Shown piece after piece: positions 58,764 through 64,000 of a DNA stretch of 64,000 nucleotides. Position 1 is the first letter of the stretch; each line of letters starts with the position of its first letter. Origin of the DNA: Epiperipatus broadwayi (Eukaryota; Onychophora; Udeonychophora; Euonychophora; Peripatidae). Where the stretch lies: positions 15,549,000 to 15,612,999 of the forward strand of contig JAQFVV010012404.1 in assembly GCA_028023455.1 (NCBI GenBank). The letters are read 5' to 3'. The position numbers were made by a program, and so were the translations under genes. The notes beneath the pieces are model-generated. The model had not been told where the DNA came from and made no database searches. It was given only the letters and a program-made list of their open reading frames with translations.

Positions 58764-60400
58764 ATATACACACCTTTACCCTGCTTAGCGATTGTCTACT
58801 TAGCAATATTTCGCAATAGCGATCATCAAATTGTACCAACTACAATCGATTATTCGCTATAACGATCGGGAAAAATTAAAAAAAAAAAATTTTGGCAGCC
58901 ATCTTTAATTTTGCATCATTGATGACGTCAGAGATAGCTATATTATACACAAAAGCAAAAGTATATTATTGTAATATGTATACAGATAATGACTTTGCTG
59001 TAATTGTATACACATACAATATTTTATTCATAAAACCCTTAAAATATCTATAATTACTTTATCTATAATACTGTATACATCATATATAATAAATAACACA
59101 GCAAATGTTCATCCACATTTTTCTTTTAAAATACGTATATTATGTTCTACAATAATATCACCAAATTAAAAATCCTTCTCCTTTTTCTTTTCAAAAACAT
59201 TATTTTCTTATCTCAATACTGAACATATACAGTATATATATTTATATAATACAAAAACTCCAATGTTTCAATGTTGATTTGCAATTAAATAATGTAAAAG
59301 AGTAATAAAATATAGCAGTGGGAGAGATATCCTTGAAAATGACTGTATGAAGATAAACAGCTGAAACAGAGTTTTGTATTATATAAATACTGTATATACA
59401 GTATATATATATGTTCAGTACTGAGATAAGAAAATAAGGTTTTTGAAAAGAAAAAGGAGGATTTTTAATTTGTTGATAATACTGTATACAAATACTCCAA
59501 TATATAAATACAGTACAAGACAAATAAAATACCATTATCACAAACTTTCAGGAAAACATTAAATATGAATATTAAACTGCGTGTGTGTGTTTCTTAAATA
59601 CGATATATTATTTTTAGAACACCTGGATAATTATGTAAAAATAGTTATTGATTTTGTAACTTCGTTAATAAACATGTTGTTTATTCTCAAGATGTTTCAA
59701 ATCAGAAGAAAAACAACATTTTAAAATGATGTCGAATTAGAAAAGTTTAAAAAAAAAACAGATTGCATTTAATTAAAAATCTTTCTACTCGAATGGGGGG
59801 GGGGGGAAGCATTATTACATTACTAAAAATATACAGTAAGAAAAATAAACCTACCTGTGTGTTTTAGAAAATTAGAAGTTAGATTTTTTACTTTGAAAAT
59901 AAGTTGATTTTTTTTTCTATATGTTCAATTAAATAATTAATAATTAAACATTGTTTTTTAATTTGAATAATTTCACATAAGTAATAAAATAAATGTATAG
60001 TAGTAATATATACTGTAATGCAATTTTTTAAAAAAAACACTTCAGTATAGATTTTTTTTTCATTACGATGAAAAACTTCCGCAGAAGATTATAAAAACTT
60101 TTAAATTCAAATTTAGTTTCATTGCTGTTCTGTACTTTTTAAAATTAAAATATGCATTTTTTTTCCTAGTGATATAAAACGTTTCTTTTTAGATACCGTA
60201 TTTAGTCATCATTGTCATGAAAAAATCAAGAAAATCTTTGAGCTTGGAAATCAATGTGAATATTTTATGTCACTAGAACCAATCAATTTTTTTCCCATAG
60301 ACCCCCATTATAATTACGTATTTTGTCTACAATATTCTTGCTTAACGATGAGTTTTGGAGGACCAATTGCCATCGCTAAGCGGGGCAAAGGTGTATATAT
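58764..60400. mobile_element. Pogo/Tigger-like non-autonomous DNA transposon
   Basis: The left end reads TA-CACACCTTTACCCTGCTTAGCGATTG, and the reverse complement of the right end (60364-60400) reads TA-CACCTTTGCCCCGCTTAGCGATGG: an inverted repeat of about 27 bases with a few mismatches, next to TA. The inner right end (reverse complement: AATTGGTCCTCCAAAACTC...) recalls the GTTCCAGGACC-type subterminal sequence of Tigger/pogo elements of the Tc1/mariner superfamily. The 1.6-kb interior has no transposase; it contains a long palindrome (59163-59473). Superfamily assignment is by resemblance only. Confidence 0.65.
59163..59473. repeat. Long inverted repeat within the pogo-like element
   Basis: Arms 59163-59260 and 59370-59473 are reverse complements across about 100 bases (AAATTAAAAATCCT-CTCCTTTTTCTTTTCAAAAAC... 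pairing with GTTTTTGAAAAGAAAAAGGAGGATTTTTAATTT, continuing through TTCTTATCTCA-TACTGAACATATA), around a ~110-base loop. Confidence 0.9.
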
Positions 60401-62199
60401 GAAGGATTTCTTGAACTGGTTTTTTTTTTACTTTTCGTTAAATAAGAGAAATTAATTCATTGTGACATTTGTTTAATTTGGTACTTAATAAAGTAAACAT
60501 TGGTTGCATATATATACAGCATATGTATATATACCTTGTACCATTTATTTATATATGGTACAAATATACGTATTGGCATTTGGTAAAAGCTGAAAAAAAG
60601 ATGGAATTAAATTGTTTCAGTTTGTATAATTTATTTTTTTAAAACATACAATGAAAGTTAATTTTTCATCTATATTTTTTTTTTATCTAATTAAAAATAA
60701 AAGTAAAATAAAAGACACACAAATTACTAATACAGATAAGCTAAAAAAAAAAAAAATTATCTAATTAAAGATGGCATAATTATGTTAAAAAAAATAAGGA
60801 CTTTGTAACTGAAAAAATATAAAAGAATGCACAAGATTATCAACGTGTATTTTTGACAAACAAAAGGTATCTGCAGAAGTCTGAAAACTGGACCCGAGTA
60901 TAAAAAGCAAGAGACCAGTTTAATCAGTGTCTTGTTTTGTCTGTTTTTCCTATGGTTGGTCCTAGATAATAAAAATATATCCAGGACCACTCTACGCTGA
61001 AAATAATTCTGCATGATGGAGTAGTCCGAGGCTTTGCTGATATCGTTCCTGAAGACGGACACCAAAAAAGCTTTCATGACTAAACATTAGGATAGAACAA
61101 GATCAACTTATAACTGATGGCAGAGCTCATTCTCCCACAGAAAACACCATGCATGGTAACCCATAATCTTCATAAACTTACCGGTAAATAAAGTTTAATT
61201 ATTCCCGATTGTGACTAAATTGTCGGCAAATCATTCTTAAAAATAATCTTATAATAGAATCCTGATAGAGACATTAAATTTATTATTCAAGAAACTTTTG
61301 TTTAACTAAGAAATCTAAGTGGAATATAAATTGTTTGATTAATTAAATTATATCTGAATTAGTATGTGTGCTTTCCAATTAATTAGTAATTTCTCTTTAA
61401 ACATTTTGATTTGTTAAATTAAAATATATATTTCTAATACCAACTTTTCCTTGTACGTTATTGATGATTATTATTAAATTTATTAATATTATTTTAGTAA
61501 GATTTGAAAATATAATTTATCTTTGCTAATATGTGTTGACTAAGCTCCAGGAATAATAATATCTAGAAAATAACTCTAGTTATAGTAAAATATGATGCCG
61601 ATTCTTTTAAAAACATTTTTCTTTTTAATTTTCGAGACACGATGCGATGGATTTCAGTGGATTCTTATATGAATCCTGGTGCCCTTATAAAAAATATAAA
61701 AACTGATTCCGCTGATAGCGTAAATCGTAACAATTACTTGGTAGAGTTGATCAGGAAATATAGTTATGTTTTTAGAAATAGGAATGAAACTTTCTTCTTT
61801 TTCCATAACTTGATCAACTTGCGCATTTTATGTGTAACAGACTTAGTCAGACGGGCTAAACACTTCAATATATATATGTACGTTTACAAAAAAAATGATA
61901 GTGCATATTCAACCAACTATTAGTTAAGCTTATGTTTTAAATGGGTTTGATTTGATGGTGTGGATAAATAAAGGCTGGTCTTGATAGGATTGCAAGCTAC
62001 TCTTACAACGTATTTTTATTTTATATAATAATGGAATAGAGTGGACATTATAGAGTTATGCTAAAAATATGCATAGATTTAACCCAAAACTAGAAACCCA
62101 TTTGTTTTCTTAGGAAATGCCTTAAAGTAAAGGTTTGTACAAATAGTTGTCATATAAACATATACAAATCTATTCACTAATGAGAGAAGATAGTTAAAA
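60401..62199. other. AT-rich sequence; no gene recognised
   Basis: 60840-61080 is less AT-rich; CCTGAAGACGGACACC...AAAGCTTTCATGAC there resembles the CTGAAGAAG...-CGAAACGTT-like hairpin ends seen in some Penelope-associated repeats, but this is weak. Open stretches at 60757-61077 (minus) and 61642-61923 (plus) show no domain. Confidence 0.35.
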
Positions 62200-64000
62200 A
62201 AGCTTAGAGATATACATGGCACTGGAAAATATTGATTAAAAAGGCAGTCAGATTGCTTTCAAGATAAAAAGCATATATTTAAAAAAAAATTATTGGCTAA
62301 AAAAATAGAACCTATAAGTTAAACATAATGGAGAATGATAAAAATTGGGTCAACTTATATAATTGTAAAATTCCAGAAGTTATAGTGAAAACATGAAATT
62401 GTGGTTCTAGATTTATGAGAAGAGAATGGAGAAAACTTGAGATAGAAATTATAATAGAGTCAAAATGTGAAAATGATCCTGGAAGGGAACAACTTATATA
62501 AAACAAACATCAGTGTATTGAGAACTCTTCCAAACTCACCTGAAACATAAAATAGCACTTGGAATAATATTACTGAGAATAACTGGTTTGCTTGAAAGAA
62601 GACAAAGGCAATCAGCTAGTGATATTAAAGAGGAAAGAGTTTAAAAAAAAACTAAGCAGCAAATCCATAACTTGAAATTTATAGAAACTAATAGTTACAA
62701 TTTAAAATATAAAAAAGATTAATTTACTTCATCGATACTGAAGAAACACTGAGGCAAAACATTTACAAATTTGGAATCAGCAAAATTTATCCATCAGGTG
62801 CTATTATGCTTAGAATCTTCACTAATATAAAGTTTCACAAAGAAACTTTCCCACTTAGGCTTATAACTGATTTTGGAGGCTCTTACGATTACAATGCAGC
62901 AAAAACCATTGCATCCTGGATGGTCAAAGACTTGGGATTTTGGATCATAAACAGTAAAATCATCTTACAAATTTGTTGAGAAAATTAGAAACCTGAAAAA
63001 TGACAGCAATAAAATTGCATCTTTAGATGTAAAAAAGTTATATGGGTCAGTTCCTTGTGCAGAGTCAATAGAAGTGATAGACGAAATGTTGCAACTATAA
63101 TATTCGTAAAAAAGCCTTTATAATGGAAATACTAAAATGGATTAGCAAAGAGATTATTACAACAGTTAATAATAAACTTTATAAAATGAATCATAAATGA
63201 CTAATGGGATTACCTTTTGGTGGAGTTATCTACAGCTTATTTCTATTTAAAATTGAAAAATTAAAATACTGCCAAAAAAAAAATTATATTTAAGATTCTA
63301 TGCAGATGAAGAAATTATACTCAAATTCAGCTAGAACTTGCACAGAAGTCTTCCTTAATTTGGACAATTGAGAAAGAAAATGAAAATCAAAATTAAAATT
63401 TTTGAATTTAAGTATTCAAAAGCAGAATATTTTGAACTACAAGATAGAACTGAAGTCTGTGAATATTAAAGCAATCATACGCCCTAGATCATTAACTCCC
63501 ATGGTCCATAAATATCCAGGTCTAAAAGGTTTTCTCCACAGAAATTTAAAAAAATTTGAAGCAGATAGTGGAAACAATATATATATATCAAAGATCTAAA
63601 AACTATGGGATATAATTTCAAAAAAATTTAATGACATAATCAAAAAATTCTACAATAAAGTTAAGAATCCAGCACAAATCCACTCTGATGAGAAAAAATG
63701 AACTAGCCTCCATTATGTGTCAAGAATTGTGCAGAAATTAAGGAACATATGTGCTAATAAATATAACATAAGTTTTCAGTTGCCTACTTCATTAAACATG
63801 CTGTTGAACAATTCTAAAGATAAGCTAAATAGGGAGACTGTACACCAAGTAGTAGATAAAATCATGTGCAAATACTAATTGCACAAATGTATATTATGGG
63901 GAAACAAGAGTGAACCTGTCCACAAGACTGATCCAACACAACTATTTATAAAACCAGGCAAAAAAAGCAGCAAAAACTCCTCAATATTCTTAGAGCATGA
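62200..64000 (+). pseudogene. Penelope-like element reverse transcriptase, broken and cut by window edge
   Basis: Plus-strand fragments in several frames occur in Penelope RT order: FPLRLITDFGGSYDYNAAK and WMVKDLGFWI (about 62848-62950); ASLDVKKLYGSVPCAESIEV (63017-63080), motif A with its Asp; GLPFGGVIYSLFLFKIEKLK (about 63205-63265), motif B; RFYADEEI (about 63293-63316), motif C; then KSVNIKAIIRPRSL ... HKYPGLKGFLHRNL (63402-63599). Several stops and frameshifts intervene. Motif C has Ala-Asp-Glu where two aspartates are expected. A GIY-YIG part, if present, would lie beyond the right edge. The source family may be the same as the endonuclease pieces at 33-36 kb. Confidence 0.7.

Noticed and set aside
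61642-61923. 93-codon plus-strand open stretch
   Set aside because: No recognisable domain; its composition follows the surrounding AT-rich DNA.
1-64000. CRISPR arrays, bacterial operons or prophage
   Set aside because: No spacer-repeat arrays or dense bacterial coding; every array-like region is a microsatellite, satellite or transposon repeat.

Overview
The window looks like repeat-dominated DNA from a large, AT-rich animal genome. The evidence is a split nuclear gene with GT-AG introns several kb long, non-LTR, LTR and Penelope-like retroelements, cut-and-paste transposons and abundant trinucleotide microsatellites. A cephalopod or other lophotrochozoan would fit, but that is a guess from overall character; nothing here proves the species. 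There is no bacterial-style gene organisation, CRISPR array or prophage.

Host gene. The only host coding sequence I can support is two phase-0 exons on the minus strand, 6299-6400 and 12-74. Joined, they read as a stretch resembling the C-terminal half of NOP14, a small-subunit processome (U3 snoRNP) protein. The 6.2-kb intron between them holds a terminal-inverted-repeat (TIR) element whose core is a degenerate telomere-like CCCTAA tract. The remaining exons lie off the left edge or were not recognised to the right.

Layout. 7.6-11.2 kb: decayed LINE (minus) with endonuclease, reverse transcriptase (RT) and terminal zinc-knuckle vestiges. 11.2-12.0 kb: fold-back element, with a one-ended relative at 29.95 kb. 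13.9-14.5 kb: probable retroposon 3' end with a (CAT)n(AAT)n tail. 18.5-19.5 kb: tandem duplication. 20.18-22.00 kb: compact non-autonomous LTR retrotransposon with a perfect 5-bp target duplication. 23.6-28.8 kb: nearly full-length Tx1/L1-like LINE (minus) lying between two (AAT)n microsatellites. 33.1-36.1 kb: Penelope-like endonuclease fragments in both orientations. 39.1-50.7 kb: Ty3/Gypsy-like element with unusually long LTRs (~2.7 kb), a gag-like gene and an integrase tail but no RT; its 3' LTR hosts a 2.68-kb TIR transposon filled with a higher-order tandem array. 51.6-53.4 kb: decayed opposite-strand relative of that element. 58.4-60.4 kb: tRNA-like sequence and a pogo/Tigger-like element with an internal long palindrome. 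62.2-64.0 kb: Penelope-like RT, cut by the window edge.

Most of the elements are broken by stops and frameshifts. The history can be layered: the Gypsy-like element inserted first, and its 3' LTR later took the TIR transposon. The most distinctive systems are the microsatellite-embedded LINE with a TAATG stop-start junction, the long-LTR element with its nested array-bearing transposon, and the compact LTR element with a duplicated primer-binding region.
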